Shown here in pieces: positions 7,631 to 16,360 of a DNA stretch of 64,000 nt. Position 1 is the first letter of the stretch, and the number at the start of each line of letters is the position of its first letter. Under the pieces are notes generated by a model. That model ran no database searches. It saw nothing but the letters and a program-made list of their open reading frames with translations, and was not told the origin of the DNA. The translations under genes and the position numbers were made by a program. The stretch comes from an uncultured Pelagibacteraceae bacterium (GTDB lineage Bacteria > Pseudomonadota > Alphaproteobacteria > Pelagibacterales > Pelagibacteraceae), in assembly GCA_902537665.1 (NCBI GenBank), contig CACBCE010000002.1:1-64000 (forward strand), in the 5' to 3' direction.

Positions 7631-9073
7631 TTAACCTTTAATACCAAGATGAGTATATTTAATGTTTAGATAATCTTTTATTGCCATTGACCCACCTTCA
7701 CGTCCATAACCACTTTGTTTAATTCCCCCAAAAGGTGCTTCTGCAATAGCTACCATAGGTGTGTTAACAGCGACTGAACCTGTTTCTAATTGTTCTGACG
7801 CAAGATGTGCTGTCTCCATTGAGTTGGTGCATACATAACTACACAAACCAAGCTCATGATTATTAGCTCTTTTAATTACATCATCAAAAGATTTGAATGA
7901 TAACATTGGAACCAATGGCCCAAAAGGCTCTTGTTTCATTATCGTAAAATCATCTTTTACGTCATCAAATATTGTAGGTTCATAATAAAAACCCTTATTA
8001 AACCCAGAGGGTCTTTTTCCACCTAGTAAAACTTTTGCACCTTCTTCTTTAGTTTTTTCAACTAATTCCTCTATTTCGTTTAGCCTCTTTTTTGTGGTTA
8101 ATGGACCTAATTGAGTTGAAGGATCCATACCGTCACCTATTTTCAATTTTTTTGTTTTCTCGATAAATAAATTTACAAATTCATCCTTTTTTCTCTCGTG
8201 AATATAAAATCTGTTAGGCGATATACAAACTTGACCATTGTTTCTAAATTTAGCAGCAATTGCCATATCAGCTGCTTTTTTAATGTCAGCATCATCAAAT
8301 ACAATAAAAGGTGAATGACCTGACAACTCCATTGTTACTCTTTGAACTTTATCTGCAGCTTGTTTCAATATTAGCTTTCCAACTCTAGATGACCCAGTTA
8401 TAGAAATTTTTTTAACTATATCTGAAGCTATCAATTGTTGAGCGATACTTGGTGGATCACCTGATAAAAGATTCACTACACCTGGTGGAACACCACATTC
8501 TCTACATATATCAACCATCTCCATTACAATTCCTGGAGTTATTACATCGGGTTTAACTATAACAGAACAACCAGCTGCTAATGCAGTTGAAATTTTTCTA
8601 GCAGATAATACTGCAGGAAAATTCCAAGGTGTTAATGCTGCAACAACACCAACTGGTTGATAATAAACATGTACTCTTGTATCCTCAAATCTACTTTCCA
8701 CAGTTTGTCCATAAATTCTTTTTGTTTCTTCAGCATTCCATTCAAAAATATCTGCAGCACCTCCTACTTCACCTTTGGCTTCCGCAAAAGGTTTTCCAAC
8801 TTCTAGTGTCATCCATTTAGCAAGTACATCTTGTTTCTCTCTCATTTTGTCTGCTATTCTTCTGATGATATAAGATCTTTGCCAAGGAGCAGTTTTTTTC
8901 CAAACTTCTAATCCTTTATCAGCTGACTTTAATGCTCTCTCAACATCGTCAGATGTAGCTTTAGAGGCTTTTCCCAAAACTTCTTCATTTGCAGGATTAA
9001 TTACTTCGTAAGTACCTCCATCTGATGATTGTTGCCATTTACCATCAATAAATTGACCATATTTTTCGTACAT
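7631..9073 (-). CDS. NAD(P)-dependent aldehyde dehydrogenase (succinate-semialdehyde-dehydrogenase-like)
   Basis: This is a full-length 480-residue ALDH. The general-base Glu lies in VTMELSGHSPF (about residue 246) and the catalytic Cys in NNGQVCISPNRFY (about 281); LTPWNFP and the C-terminal PFGGIKQSGYGREGG are also present. Overall layout resembles the GabD/succinate-semialdehyde and 2-oxoglutarate-semialdehyde group, but ELSGHSP and QVCIS depart from the usual ELGGNAP and QTCV, so the aldehyde is uncertain. It is the first gene of a four-gene minus-strand operon. Confidence 0.88.
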   Translation of the reverse strand: MYEKYGQFIDGKWQQSSDGGTYEVINPANEEVLGKASKATSDDVERALKSADKGLEVWKKTAPWQRSYIIRRIADKMREKQDVLAKWMTLEVGKPFAEAKGEVGGAADIFEWNAEETKRIYGQTVESRFEDTRVHVYYQPVGVVAALTPWNFPAVLSARKISTALAAGCSVIVKPDVITPGIVMEMVDICRECGVPPGVVNLLSGDPPSIAQQLIASDIVKKISITGSSRVGKLILKQAADKVQRVTMELSGHSPFIVFDDADIKKAADMAIAAKFRNNGQVCISPNRFYIHERKKDEFVNLFIEKTKKLKIGDGMDPSTQLGPLTTKKRLNEIEELVEKTKEEGAKVLLGGKRPSGFNKGFYYEPTIFDDVKDDFTIMKQEPFGPLVPMLSFKSFDDVIKRANNHELGLCSYVCTNSMETAHLASEQLETGSVAVNTPMVAIAEAPFGGIKQSGYGREGGSMAIKDYLNIKYTHLGIKG

Positions 9074-9177
9074 ATGTTTAACTTAGCATTACTGTAGGTT
9101 GTGTCTACTGTGTAATTTTTGCCATTAAAAAATTTGTTTATCAATGTTAGCATATGAAATTAACAAAAGGAGACTCT

Positions 9178-9501
9178 ATGGCAAAATTTTATGCTTTAGG
9201 AAATTATACTACACAAGGCTTCCAAGGATTCTGTAAAGATCCTGGATCAGACAGATCAAAGGCTGCTCAAATTGCTGCAGAGGCGGTAGGTGCAAAGATG
9301 GTATCATTTTGTGGATTAAGAGGTGCTTATGATTTTATGGCTGTGTTTGAAGGTAGCTTTGAACAAGGTGCTGGAATTAAAATGGCAACTGAAGCAAGTG
9401 GAACTCTATGTAATCTTGTGATTTTAGAAGAAACTAATCTAAATGATATTGCTGCTCACGCAGCTAAGATTGCACAAAAGTACAAAGGTGTAGGACAATA
9501 A
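9178..9501 (+). CDS. GYD domain protein
   Basis: This 107-residue protein contains the GYD-family core (GLRGAYDFMAVFEG at about residues 48-61, with the characteristic Tyr-Asp), between an N-terminal strand and a C-terminal Ala-rich helix. GYD proteins are ferredoxin-fold proteins of unknown activity. The ORF track starts at 9154, but AAAAGGAG ends 5 bases before the ATG at 9178 and this internal start gives the canonical N-terminus, so 9178 is preferred. A strong stem-loop follows the stop. Confidence 0.82.
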   Translation: MAKFYALGNYTTQGFQGFCKDPGSDRSKAAQIAAEAVGAKMVSFCGLRGAYDFMAVFEGSFEQGAGIKMATEASGTLCNLVILEETNLNDIAAHAAKIAQKYKGVGQ

Positions 9502-9511
9502 TCTAAATTCA

Positions 9512-9541
9512 TCAATGCCTGATAGTTTAATCAGGCATTGA
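9512..9541 (+). terminator. Stem-loop after GYD gene (terminator-like, no U tract)
   Basis: There is a perfect 12-bp inverted repeat, TCAATGCCTGAT and ATCAGGCATTGA, with a 6-base loop (AGTTTA). It starts 10 bases after the GYD stop and ends 21 bases before the thioesterase start. No run of T follows on either strand, so it is not a textbook intrinsic terminator. It may protect the 3' end of the GYD transcript or mark a processing site. Confidence 0.6.
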
Positions 9542-9562
9542 CAAAAGTTAAGTCAAAAAACC

Positions 9563-10033
9563 ATGTCAATTTTTTTAAGTTCTCAGAAAATTATTAAAGA
9601 TTGGATAGATTATAACAACCATCTTAATGTTTCATATTATCTTTTAATTTTTGATAAATATGGTGCTGACGTTTTAAATGATAAATTTAAAATGGGAGAA
9701 AATTCAGCAAAAACCACTGGTAAGAGTACAATGATTGTTGAGTCTTATATGACTTATAATCAAGAGCTTAAACTAAATGATGAAGTGGACATTAATTTGG
9801 TTTATTTTGATCATGATAAAAAACGTCTCCAATACAAAATTGAAATGATACACAAAGTACAAAAATTTTTAGCCTCTACTATTGAAGTGCTGGCTCTCCA
9901 TGTTGATCTAAATAATAGAAAAGTCATTGAATTTGATAAAGAAAAAAGTCTTTTAATGGACGAATATATCAAGAAAAATAAATCTCTTTTCAAAAGTGAC
10001 GATTTAAAATTTACAGCTAAATTAAAAAAATAA
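9563..10033 (+). CDS. 4-hydroxybenzoyl-CoA-thioesterase-like hotdog protein
   Basis: This 156-residue soluble protein has the hotdog-fold thioesterase signature D-W-I-D-Y-N-N-H-L-N at residues 13-22, equivalent to the D-x-N-x-H-M-N active-site loop of YbgC/4-HBT enzymes. The remaining strands include VESYMTYNQELKLNDEV, as in that family. It should hydrolyse an acyl-CoA; in this neighbourhood (BBOX-like oxygenase, aldehyde dehydrogenases) a carnitine- or betaine-related acyl-CoA is possible, but that is inference. It is convergent with the DUF779 gene, with 2 bases between stops. Confidence 0.82.
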   Translation: MSIFLSSQKIIKDWIDYNNHLNVSYYLLIFDKYGADVLNDKFKMGENSAKTTGKSTMIVESYMTYNQELKLNDEVDINLVYFDHDKKRLQYKIEMIHKVQKFLASTIEVLALHVDLNNRKVIEFDKEKSLLMDEYIKKNKSLFKSDDLKFTAKLKK

Positions 10034-10035
10034 AA

Positions 10036-10389
10036 TTAGTGGTTTGGATTCTCGTTATCTACTACAAGACATATCTCAGATTTTGTTAAAAATCTTCTTC
10101 CCGTCCCATTGTCTAATGAAAACATGCCTCCAATTCCTTTTACAGCGTCTATTGTAAGATCTGTATGTTTCCATTTTTCATACTGATCACCATTCATATA
10201 AAAAGGAACTCCGCCTATTTCTCCCAACTTTATATCATTATCTCCTAAAGGAAATTCGCCCTCTTGAAAACACATGGGTGCACTTCCATCGCAACAACCC
10301 CCCGATTGATGAAACATTAATTTTTCACCATACTTCTCTTTTAATTCTGATAGTAAGTTTAATGCCGAATGTGTTGCAGATACTTTCAT
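10036..10389 (-). CDS. DUF779 protein, partner of aldehyde dehydrogenase
   Basis: This protein of about 117 residues carries the DUF779 core, MFHQSGGCCDGSAPMC, then LLGEIGG-type GEIGGVPFYM and FSLDNGTGRRFLT. DUF779 genes are commonly found next to ExaC/AldB-type aldehyde dehydrogenases, as here; the Cys-rich motif suggests metal binding, but the function is undefined. The track start (10407) adds six residues and places the ATG inside a stem-loop. The second Met (10389) matches the family's usual N-terminus (M-K-V-S-A-T) and is preferred. Confidence 0.85.
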   Translation of the reverse strand: MKVSATHSALNLLSELKEKYGEKLMFHQSGGCCDGSAPMCFQEGEFPLGDNDIKLGEIGGVPFYMNGDQYEKWKHTDLTIDAVKGIGGMFSLDNGTGRRFLTKSEICLVVDNENPNH

Positions 10390-10400
10390 ATTTTTTCTCT

Positions 10401-10425
10401 GGCCCATGATATCGAATCATGGACC
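10401..10425 (-). other. Stem-loop between aldehyde dehydrogenase and DUF779 genes
   Basis: CCATGAT and ATCATGG form a perfect 7-bp stem around a 5-base loop. Beyond one symmetric mismatch the outer GG and CC also pair. In the minus-strand transcript it sits 17 bases after the dehydrogenase stop and just before the DUF779 start. There is no T tract. It could modulate read-through or mRNA stability between the two genes. Confidence 0.5.
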
Positions 10426-10441
10426 AGTATATATTATTTGT

Positions 10442-12181
10442 TTAAAAGAAGCCTAATTTTTTCTCAGCATAAGAAACATGAAGATTCTTATTCTGTCTGT
10501 AATGATTAAGCATCATTTTGTGAGTTTCTCTTCCAACCCCAGATTGTTTGTAACCACCAAATGGAGAGTGAGCTGGATAAGCGTGATAGCAATTAGTCCA
10601 TACTATCCCTGCTTGTATTGCTCTACCCATTCTGTGAGCTATATTACCATTTCTAGTCCATACAGCTGCGCCTAAACCATAAAGAGTGTCATTAGCAATT
10701 TTCAATGCCTCTGCTTCATCTTTAAATTTAATCACAGATACAACAGGTCCAAAGATCTCTTCTTGAGAAATTCGCATGCTGTTATTAGCTTCAAAAATAG
10801 TTGGTTGAATATAATTACCTTTTTCCAATCCACTATTAAGTTTAGCAGCACTTCCTCCTGTAAGAACCTTAGCACCCTCTTTTTTACCAAGCTCAAGATA
10901 AGATTTAATCTTCTCCATTTGCTCTACAGATGCTTGAGCTCCAATCATAGTTTCCATTTTTAAAGGATTATCTTGAACAACAGCTTTTGTTCTTGCAATA
11001 GCTCTTTCCATGAATTTATCATAGATAGACTCTTGTATCAAAGCTCTACTTGGACAAGTACAAACCTCACCTTGGTTAAGATTGAACATTACAAAACCCT
11101 CAATACACTTATCAAAGAAATCATCATCTTTTTCCATGATGTCTTCAAAGAAAATATTAGGGGATTTTCCACCTAACTCTAAAGTAATTGGAATAATGTT
11201 TTGTGCAGCGTACTGCATAATCAATCTTCCAGTTGTCGTTTCACCAGTAAAGGCAACTTTAGCAACTCTTTTAGATGATGCTAAAGGTTTACCTGCTTCT
11301 AGTCCAAAACCACTTACAATGTTAACTACTCCTGGAGGTAATAAATCTCCAATAAGTTCCATCATTACCATAATAGAAGCTGGTGTTTGCTCAGCTGGTT
11401 TTAATACCGAACAGTTTCCTGCAGCAAGAGCTGGTGCTAATTTCCATGTTGCCATTAATAATGGAAAATTCCATGGAACTATCTGACCAACAACTCCTAG
11501 TGGTTCATGAAAATTGTATGAGTATTGATTGTTAGCAATTTCAGCAATTGATCCTTCTTCTGCTCTAATCACACCAGCAAAATATCTCCAATGATCAATG
11601 ACCAAAGGTAAATCTGCTGCCATACATTCTCTTATAGGTTTTCCGTTATCTAAACATTCAGCTGTAGCTAATAAGTTTAGATTCTTTTCTAAAACATCAG
11701 CAATCTTATACAATATGTTAGATCTAGTTGTGATGTCTGTTTTTCCCCATTCAGGGAAAGCTGCGTGAGCTGCATCCAATGCTGCTTCAACGTCTTGTTC
11801 ATTCGATCGTGCTACTGAACAGATTTTCTCATTTGATATCGGGCTAACATTATCAAAATATTTGCCTGATTTAGGTTCTACAAATTTTCCATTTATGTAG
11901 TTTCCATACTTAGCTTTAAATGGAAATTTAACCTTTAAATGAGAAGTATCTAATACAGATGACACTTTCATAGCTTCTGCACTCATTTTTTTTACTCCTC
12001 TTGTTTTTTTTGTTATTTTAAGCTTATTATTTTTTCTAGATTTTTTAGAACGCTTCTTAGTCGCAGACTTTTTTGTCTTAACTTTTCTTTTCGTTTTTAT
12101 TTTTTTTCTAGAAGATTTAACCAATTTAGTTTTTTTTTTATTGGTTTTTGGCTTAGCTTTTTTCTTTCTTTTAGTAGCCAT
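10442..12181 (-). CDS. Aldehyde dehydrogenase (ExaC/AldB-like) with possible lysine-rich N-terminal extension
   Basis: This is an ALDH of about 514 residues. The Glu is in [11 protein letters not shown], the Cys in [13 protein letters not shown], and VPWNFPL and [15 protein letters not shown] are also present. The [10 protein letters not shown] motif fits acetaldehyde/long-chain dehydrogenases of the ExaC/AldB type, consistent with the following DUF779 gene. The open frame extends 65 codons upstream of a Met at 11986 and encodes a tract with 30 Lys, 6 Arg and no acidic residue. GAGGAG lies 8 bases before that internal ATG, so the enzyme may start at 11986, or the tract may be a real basic tail or a separate small product. 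Confidence 0.88.
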   Translation of the reverse strand: MATKRKKKAKPKTNKKKTKLVKSSRKKIKTKRKVKTKKSATKKRSKKSRKNNKLKITKKTRGVKKMSAEAMKVSSVLDTSHLKVKFPFKAKYGNYINGKFVEPKSGKYFDNVSPISNEKICSVARSNEQDVEAALDAAHAAFPEWGKTDITTRSNILYKIADVLEKNLNLLATAECLDNGKPIRECMAADLPLVIDHWRYFAGVIRAEEGSIAEIANNQYSYNFHEPLGVVGQIVPWNFPLLMATWKLAPALAAGNCSVLKPAEQTPASIMVMMELIGDLLPPGVVNIVSGFGLEAGKPLASSKRVAKVAFTGETTTGRLIMQYAAQNIIPITLELGGKSPNIFFEDIMEKDDDFFDKCIEGFVMFNLNQGEVCTCPSRALIQESIYDKFMERAIARTKAVVQDNPLKMETMIGAQASVEQMEKIKSYLELGKKEGAKVLTGGSAAKLNSGLEKGNYIQPTIFEANNSMRISQEEIFGPVVSVIKFKDEAEALKIANDTLYGLGAAVWTRNGNIAHRMGRAIQAGIVWTNCYHAYPAHSPFGGYKQSGVGRETHKMMLNHYRQNKNLHVSYAEKKLGFF

Positions 12182-12250
12182 AACTAATTAAACTCGTAAT
12201 ATTAGCCTGTGTCTATTTCTTAAAATTTTATTTACTACCTGCAATTGAAG

Positions 12251-12317
12251 GAACACAACATCTTGTGGTAAAATTTTGAGTGATTAATATTTTTTTTACT
12301 ATAAGTAGTCCTTAAAT
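12251..12317 (+). promoter_or_regulatory. Probable SAM-V-type riboswitch / leader pseudoknot
   Basis: The leader of the homocysteine methyltransferase gene contains the hairpin CACAA-CATC-TTGTG (12254-12267), followed at once by GTAAAA (12268-12273), which can pair with TTTTAC (12294-12299) at the end of a T run. This gives an H-type pseudoknot with a U-rich strand, the architecture of SAM-II and SAM-V riboswitches. SAM-V elements are known from SAR11 upstream of methionine-cycle genes. There is no clear Shine-Dalgarno before the ATG at 12318. The assignment is from architecture and context, not from a covariance search. Confidence 0.6.
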
Positions 12318-13226
12318 ATGGACCAAAATTTCTTTAATAAAGTCAGAATTTTAGATGGTGGTATGGGCCAGGAACTTCTTGCAAGAGGCATGGAGCCTAA
12401 TGGTACATTATGGAGTGCTAACGCTTTACTTCAAGAAAAATACCATCAACTTTTATTAGAGACTCATCAAGATTTTATTAAAGCAGGTGCCGAAGTAATT
12501 GTCACTACAACTTTTACAACAAGGAAATCTCGTCTAAGAGATAATAATGTTTTTGATAAATATGAATATCTAAATAAAAAAGCTGGAGAAATTGCTCAAA
12601 AAGCCAAAGAAAATTACCCTAATGTTTTAGTGGCTGGTGGTTTGCCTCCACAAAACTTAACTTATGAAGCAGATAACAGTTCTGATGGTGAGATGAGAGA
12701 AAATTTTAATAGTCAAGCAAAGCTATTAGATCCATATATTGATTTTTTTTATTTTGATGTCTTAAGCAGTGTGAGAGAATTTAAGATTGCTGTTGAAAGT
12801 ATAAAAGAATTTAACAAACCCTATTTATTAGGTGCACATATTTCTGAAGGAAATCATTTACCAAGTGGTGAAAAAATTACAAAAATTATAAATGATATAG
12901 AGCATTATAAATTAATGGGAATTATATTATCTTGTGTTTCACCTGAAAATTTTGAACTCAATCTTGAAGAAATAAAAAATTTAGGAATTCCATTTGGATT
13001 TAAATTGAATGCTTTTATAAAAACAAATTCAAAACCTAATTATAACGATGCATATAAAAAACATAAAACTGGAAATCCAAATGAATTCCTTGGGGTAAGA
13101 AAAGATTTAACTCCAGAAAAAATGTTAAAATTTGCAAAAAAATTTAAAGATGCAGGAGCTACAATTATTGGTGGTTGTTGTGAAACTACACCTTTACATA
13201 TTAAAGCTTTTTCTAAGCTTAAGTAG
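12318..13226 (+). CDS. Homocysteine S-methyltransferase (betaine-homocysteine methyltransferase-like)
   Basis: This 302-residue protein is a TIM-barrel homocysteine methyltransferase. It starts with the family signature ILDGGMGQELLARG and contains the zinc-binding cysteines in ILSCVSPE (about residue 212) and the C-terminal GGCCETTP (about 286-293). The enzyme would methylate homocysteine using glycine betaine, S-methylmethionine or a related donor; in SAR11-like organisms betaine is the expected donor, but sequence alone does not decide. Its expression is probably controlled by the riboswitch-like leader. It overlaps the convergent EamA gene by 8 bases. Confidence 0.87.
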   Translation: MDQNFFNKVRILDGGMGQELLARGMEPNGTLWSANALLQEKYHQLLLETHQDFIKAGAEVIVTTTFTTRKSRLRDNNVFDKYEYLNKKAGEIAQKAKENYPNVLVAGGLPPQNLTYEADNSSDGEMRENFNSQAKLLDPYIDFFYFDVLSSVREFKIAVESIKEFNKPYLLGAHISEGNHLPSGEKITKIINDIEHYKLMGIILSCVSPENFELNLEEIKNLGIPFGFKLNAFIKTNSKPNYNDAYKKHKTGNPNEFLGVRKDLTPEKMLKFAKKFKDAGATIIGGCCETTPLHIKAFSKLK

Positions 13227-14106
13227 TTTTTTTGTAATCAGCTTTTCTTACAAAATAAATTCCAACTGAAACAGCAATTAAAGAAATTAATACTTTTGTG
13301 GTAATTAATTCTTTTAAAAATATATAACTTAAAATTGTTCCAAAAATTGGAATTAAGTATGATACTTGTGATTGGAAAATTAAACCATTATTAACTAAAA
13401 TTCTAAATCGTAACAACCAAGCGATACCTGTTGAAACAAGACCTAAATAAATAACGGAAATAGTTGAGTCTAATCTTGGCGTTAGATTCCAAGGCTGTTC
13501 TATAAAACTGACGAGTGGTATCAAAATAATTGTAGCCCAGATTAATATAGATCCAGTTACATTTTCATTTTTTTTCTTACTGATTTTTAAAGTTAATACA
13601 CCACCAATTACATAACAAGTTGAGCCTAAAAGAATTAATAATGCAGATAAAAAATTATTCTCATCGATCAATAAATTATCTGAAAATAAATAAAGAATTC
13701 CTGAAAACCCTATTAAAATTCCAAATGTTTTAATAAAATTAAACTTTTCGTTTGTTGTATAAAAATGACCTAGAACAGTTGAGCTTAAAGGTGTTGTTGA
13801 CATTAAAATCGCTGCTAAGTTACTTTGAACTGATTGAACTCCATAAGCTATCAAATAGAATGGTGCTACTAAGTTTATAAATCCAATCATAGCAAACCAA
13901 TGCCAATCTTTTGAGAATGCTTCTATTTTTATATTTTTATAATAACAAAGTAATAAAACTGGAATGGCTCCAAAAAAAACTCTTAAAAATGCAATGGTAA
14001 CTGGACCATATGAGTATGTTGCAATTTTAATATTAAAAAAGGCAGAAGCCCAAATTAATGCAAGCAAAATTAATAAAAGGTAATCTGTAATTTTAGCTTG
14101 TCTCAT
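13219..14106 (-). CDS. EamA/DMT superfamily transporter
   Basis: This 295-residue protein has ten predicted transmembrane helices in two EamA repeats (about residues 8-140 and 150-288). The first repeat begins LLILLALIWASAFFNIKIA, and conserved prolines and glycines are in the expected helices. Members export metabolites or amino acids or take up small solutes; the substrate is unknown. Its ATG overlaps the end of the upstream ybaK-like gene by 4 bases, so the two are coupled. Confidence 0.85.
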   Translation of the reverse strand: MRQAKITDYLLLILLALIWASAFFNIKIATYSYGPVTIAFLRVFFGAIPVLLLCYYKNIKIEAFSKDWHWFAMIGFINLVAPFYLIAYGVQSVQSNLAAILMSTTPLSSTVLGHFYTTNEKFNFIKTFGILIGFSGILYLFSDNLLIDENNFLSALLILLGSTCYVIGGVLTLKISKKKNENVTGSILIWATIILIPLVSFIEQPWNLTPRLDSTISVIYLGLVSTGIAWLLRFRILVNNGLIFQSQVSYLIPIFGTILSYIFLKELITTKVLISLIAVSVGIYFVRKADYKKTT

Positions 14107-14582
14107 TCGGTAATCTCTTCAGTAATTCCATTTGTAATTTTTTTTAAATTTGCAAAATCTATTTTAAATACGCAGTTTGGATGACCAGCAGCTGCAAACA
14201 ACAAATTAAATCTACTTAAAGATTTATCTATTAAAATTTCAATCTTTTTTAAATGACCAATGGGTGAAACTCCTCCAATTGTATAACCTGTAATATTTTT
14301 TACATCTTCAGCTGAAGCCATAGATGCATCGTTTATTTTAAGTGACTTTTTAATCCTGTTTAATGACGCCCTTTTATCACCTGCAACCAAGCATAAAGTG
14401 TAACTATTCTCAGTTTTAAAGAGTAAACTTTTTACAATTGCTCCTACTTCACAACCTAAAGATGAAGCTGCCTCAAGGGCAGTCCTGGCAGAGGTTTCTA
14501 AAACAATTATATTTTGAGACTCATCAAAATCCTTAAGGATTTTTTCAACTCTTTGGACTGGCTCTTTGTCTAATAAACTCAT
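14103..14582 (-). CDS. YbaK/ProX-type aminoacyl-tRNA deacylase
   Basis: This 159-residue protein has the YbaK/aa-tRNA-deacylase domain throughout: GCEVGAIVKSLLFK (about residues 39-52, including the conserved catalytic Lys), LVAGDKRAS, and the YTIGGVSPIGH motif at about 104-114. Such proteins clear mischarged tRNAs, for example Cys-tRNA(Pro) or Ala-tRNA(Pro). The gene sits upstream of and overlapping the EamA transporter gene, and diverges from glnA across 141 bases. Confidence 0.85.
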   Translation of the reverse strand: MSLLDKEPVQRVEKILKDFDESQNIIVLETSARTALEAASSLGCEVGAIVKSLLFKTENSYTLCLVAGDKRASLNRIKKSLKINDASMASAEDVKNITGYTIGGVSPIGHLKKIEILIDKSLSRFNLLFAAAGHPNCVFKIDFANLKKITNGITEEITE

Positions 14583-14723
14583 TATTCAACTTTTAATTGT
14601 TAGTCAATTTGCAGATTACCTATTAAACTTATGTAAAAAATGCATAGGTGATATCAACTAAAAGAGCATTATCTATCAGTCTTTTTTTGTTATTACAACG
14701 ACCAGTATTATAAAGGAGAGATT

Positions 14724-16130
14724 ATGAGTTCAAGTGATGTGTTAAAGACTATTAAAGATAAAGATATTGAATACGTAGATCTAAGATTTACTGATCCAAG
14801 AGGTAAACTTCAACATGTAACCATGGATGCGAAAATGGTGGATGAAGATATGTTGAACGAAGGAATCTTTTTTGACGGTTCTTCCATAGCTGGCTGGAAA
14901 GCTATTAATGAGTCTGACATGATCCTTAAGCCAGATAATTCTAGAGCGATCGTAGATCCATTCACATCTCATAATACATTAAATCTTTTTTGCGATGTTT
15001 TAGACGCAATTAAAAAAGATCCTTATGAAAGAGATCCAAGAGGAACAGCTAAAAAAGCTGAGGCCTACTTAAAAAGTTCAGGTATCGGAGATAAAGCATT
15101 TTTTGGTCCTGAAGCTGAATTTTTTGTTTTTGATGATGTAAGATTCAAAAATGACATGAATGAAACCGGATTTAAAATAGATAGTAAGGAAGGTCCTTAC
15201 AATTCAGGAAGAGAATACGAAAACGGTAACATGGGTCACAGACCAGGAATTAAAGGTGGTTATTTCCCTGTTCCGCCTGTTGATAGTGAACAAGATATGA
15301 GAAGTGAATATCTTAAAGCTATGAAAGAAATGGGAATTAAAGTTGAAAAACACCACCATGAAGTTGCACCTAGCCAACACGAGCTTGGAATGTATTTTGG
15401 AACTCTAGTTGATCAAGCGGATAACTTACAGCTTTATAAATATGCTGTTCACATGGTTTCTAACTCGTTTGGTAAGACAGCTACTTTCATGCCTAAACCT
15501 GTTAAAGGTGATAATGGCTCAGGTATGCACGTTCACCAATCGATTTGGAAAGGTGATACTGCGTTATTTTCAGGTGATAAATATGCGGGTTTATCTGATA
15601 CAGCTTTACACTACATAGGTGGAATTTTAAAACATGCAAAAGCAATAAATGCTTTTTCTAATGCTACGACGAACAGTTACAAAAGACTAATTCCAGGATT
15701 TGAAGCTCCAGTTTTATTAGCTTATTCAGCTAGGAACAGATCAGCATCATGTAGAATTCCTATCACTTTAAGTAAAAAAGCAGCTAGATGTGAAATTAGA
15801 TTTGGTGATGCTGCTGGTAATCCATATTTAACTTTCTCTGCAATGTTAATGGCTGGTTTAGATGGAATTAAGAATAAAATTGACCCAGGTAAATCATTTG
15901 ATAAAGATCTTTATGCTTTATCAGAAGATGAAGTTAAGAAAATTCCAACTGTTTGTGGATCTTTAAGAGAAGCAATGGAAAGTCTTGATAAAGATAGAGA
16001 TTTCTTAAAACAAGGTAATGTATTTACTGATGATCAAATAGATGCTTATATTGCATTAAAGTTTGAAGAAATACACAATTTTGAACACACACCTCATCCG
16101 ATAGAGTTTGAGATGTATTACAGTTGTTAA
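14724..16130 (+). CDS. glnA: Glutamine synthetase type I
   Basis: This 468-residue GSI-beta enzyme catalyses ATP-dependent glutamate plus ammonia to glutamine. Visible motifs are FDGSSIAGW near residue 50, the ATP site [14 protein letters not shown] (about 257-270), [23 protein letters not shown], and the C-terminal DLYALSEDE carrying the tyrosine that is adenylylated in GSI-beta enzymes. Post-translational control by GlnE is therefore possible. AAAGGAGAG precedes the ATG. The 141-base upstream region is shared with the divergent ybaK-like gene; no clear sigma54 site was seen. The gene is monocistronic. Confidence 0.97.
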   Translation: MSSSDVLKTIKDKDIEYVDLRFTDPRGKLQHVTMDAKMVDEDMLNEGIFFDGSSIAGWKAINESDMILKPDNSRAIVDPFTSHNTLNLFCDVLDAIKKDPYERDPRGTAKKAEAYLKSSGIGDKAFFGPEAEFFVFDDVRFKNDMNETGFKIDSKEGPYNSGREYENGNMGHRPGIKGGYFPVPPVDSEQDMRSEYLKAMKEMGIKVEKHHHEVAPSQHELGMYFGTLVDQADNLQLYKYAVHMVSNSFGKTATFMPKPVKGDNGSGMHVHQSIWKGDTALFSGDKYAGLSDTALHYIGGILKHAKAINAFSNATTNSYKRLIPGFEAPVLLAYSARNRSASCRIPITLSKKAARCEIRFGDAAGNPYLTFSAMLMAGLDGIKNKIDPGKSFDKDLYALSEDEVKKIPTVCGSLREAMESLDKDRDFLKQGNVFTDDQIDAYIALKFEEIHNFEHTPHPIEFEMYYSC

Positions 16131-16133
16131 TTT

Positions 16134-16304
16134 TTATTGTCTGGTTTTAGCAATTTTGTTTTTGCCAGAACCTTTTTTAACAATGTAATCAAGTGTTCCA
16201 TTTGCTCCAGTATCAACAGATTTTATAAGAGATCTTAAAAAAGTTTTTCTCTTTTCTTTTCTGTCCTCGCTGTTTTGCAAATTTCTGATTTCAAAGACGT
16301 TCAT
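16134..16304 (-). CDS. Small basic protein, 56 aa, not in the ORF track
   Basis: A 57-codon ORF fills the gap between glnA and the suf operon. The product starts MNVFEIRNLQNSEDRKEKRK and ends KNKIAKTRQ. It is hydrophilic, strongly basic and without Cys or membrane segment. It is convergent with glnA (3 bases between stops) and 56 bases downstream of sufA on the same strand. In a genome this compact, an intact ORF that exactly fills the space is likely real. No Shine-Dalgarno is obvious and no family is recognised. Confidence 0.6.
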   Translation of the reverse strand: MNVFEIRNLQNSEDRKEKRKTFLRSLIKSVDTGANGTLDYIVKKGSGKNKIAKTRQ

Positions 16305-16360
16305 GAATAGATATTATCAATCTATGCGTTTATTGCAACTCTGGTATGTTTAAAATGGGA

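Noticed and set aside
11082-11486. 134-codon plus-strand ORF inside the aldehyde dehydrogenase
   Set aside because: It is an antisense shadow of a well-supported ALDH gene; no start signal and no recognisable domain.
14618-14649. Inverted repeat ACCTAT...ATAGGT upstream of glnA
   Set aside because: Only six bases per arm with a 20-base spacer in AT-rich DNA; no match to a known nitrogen-control site that I can support.
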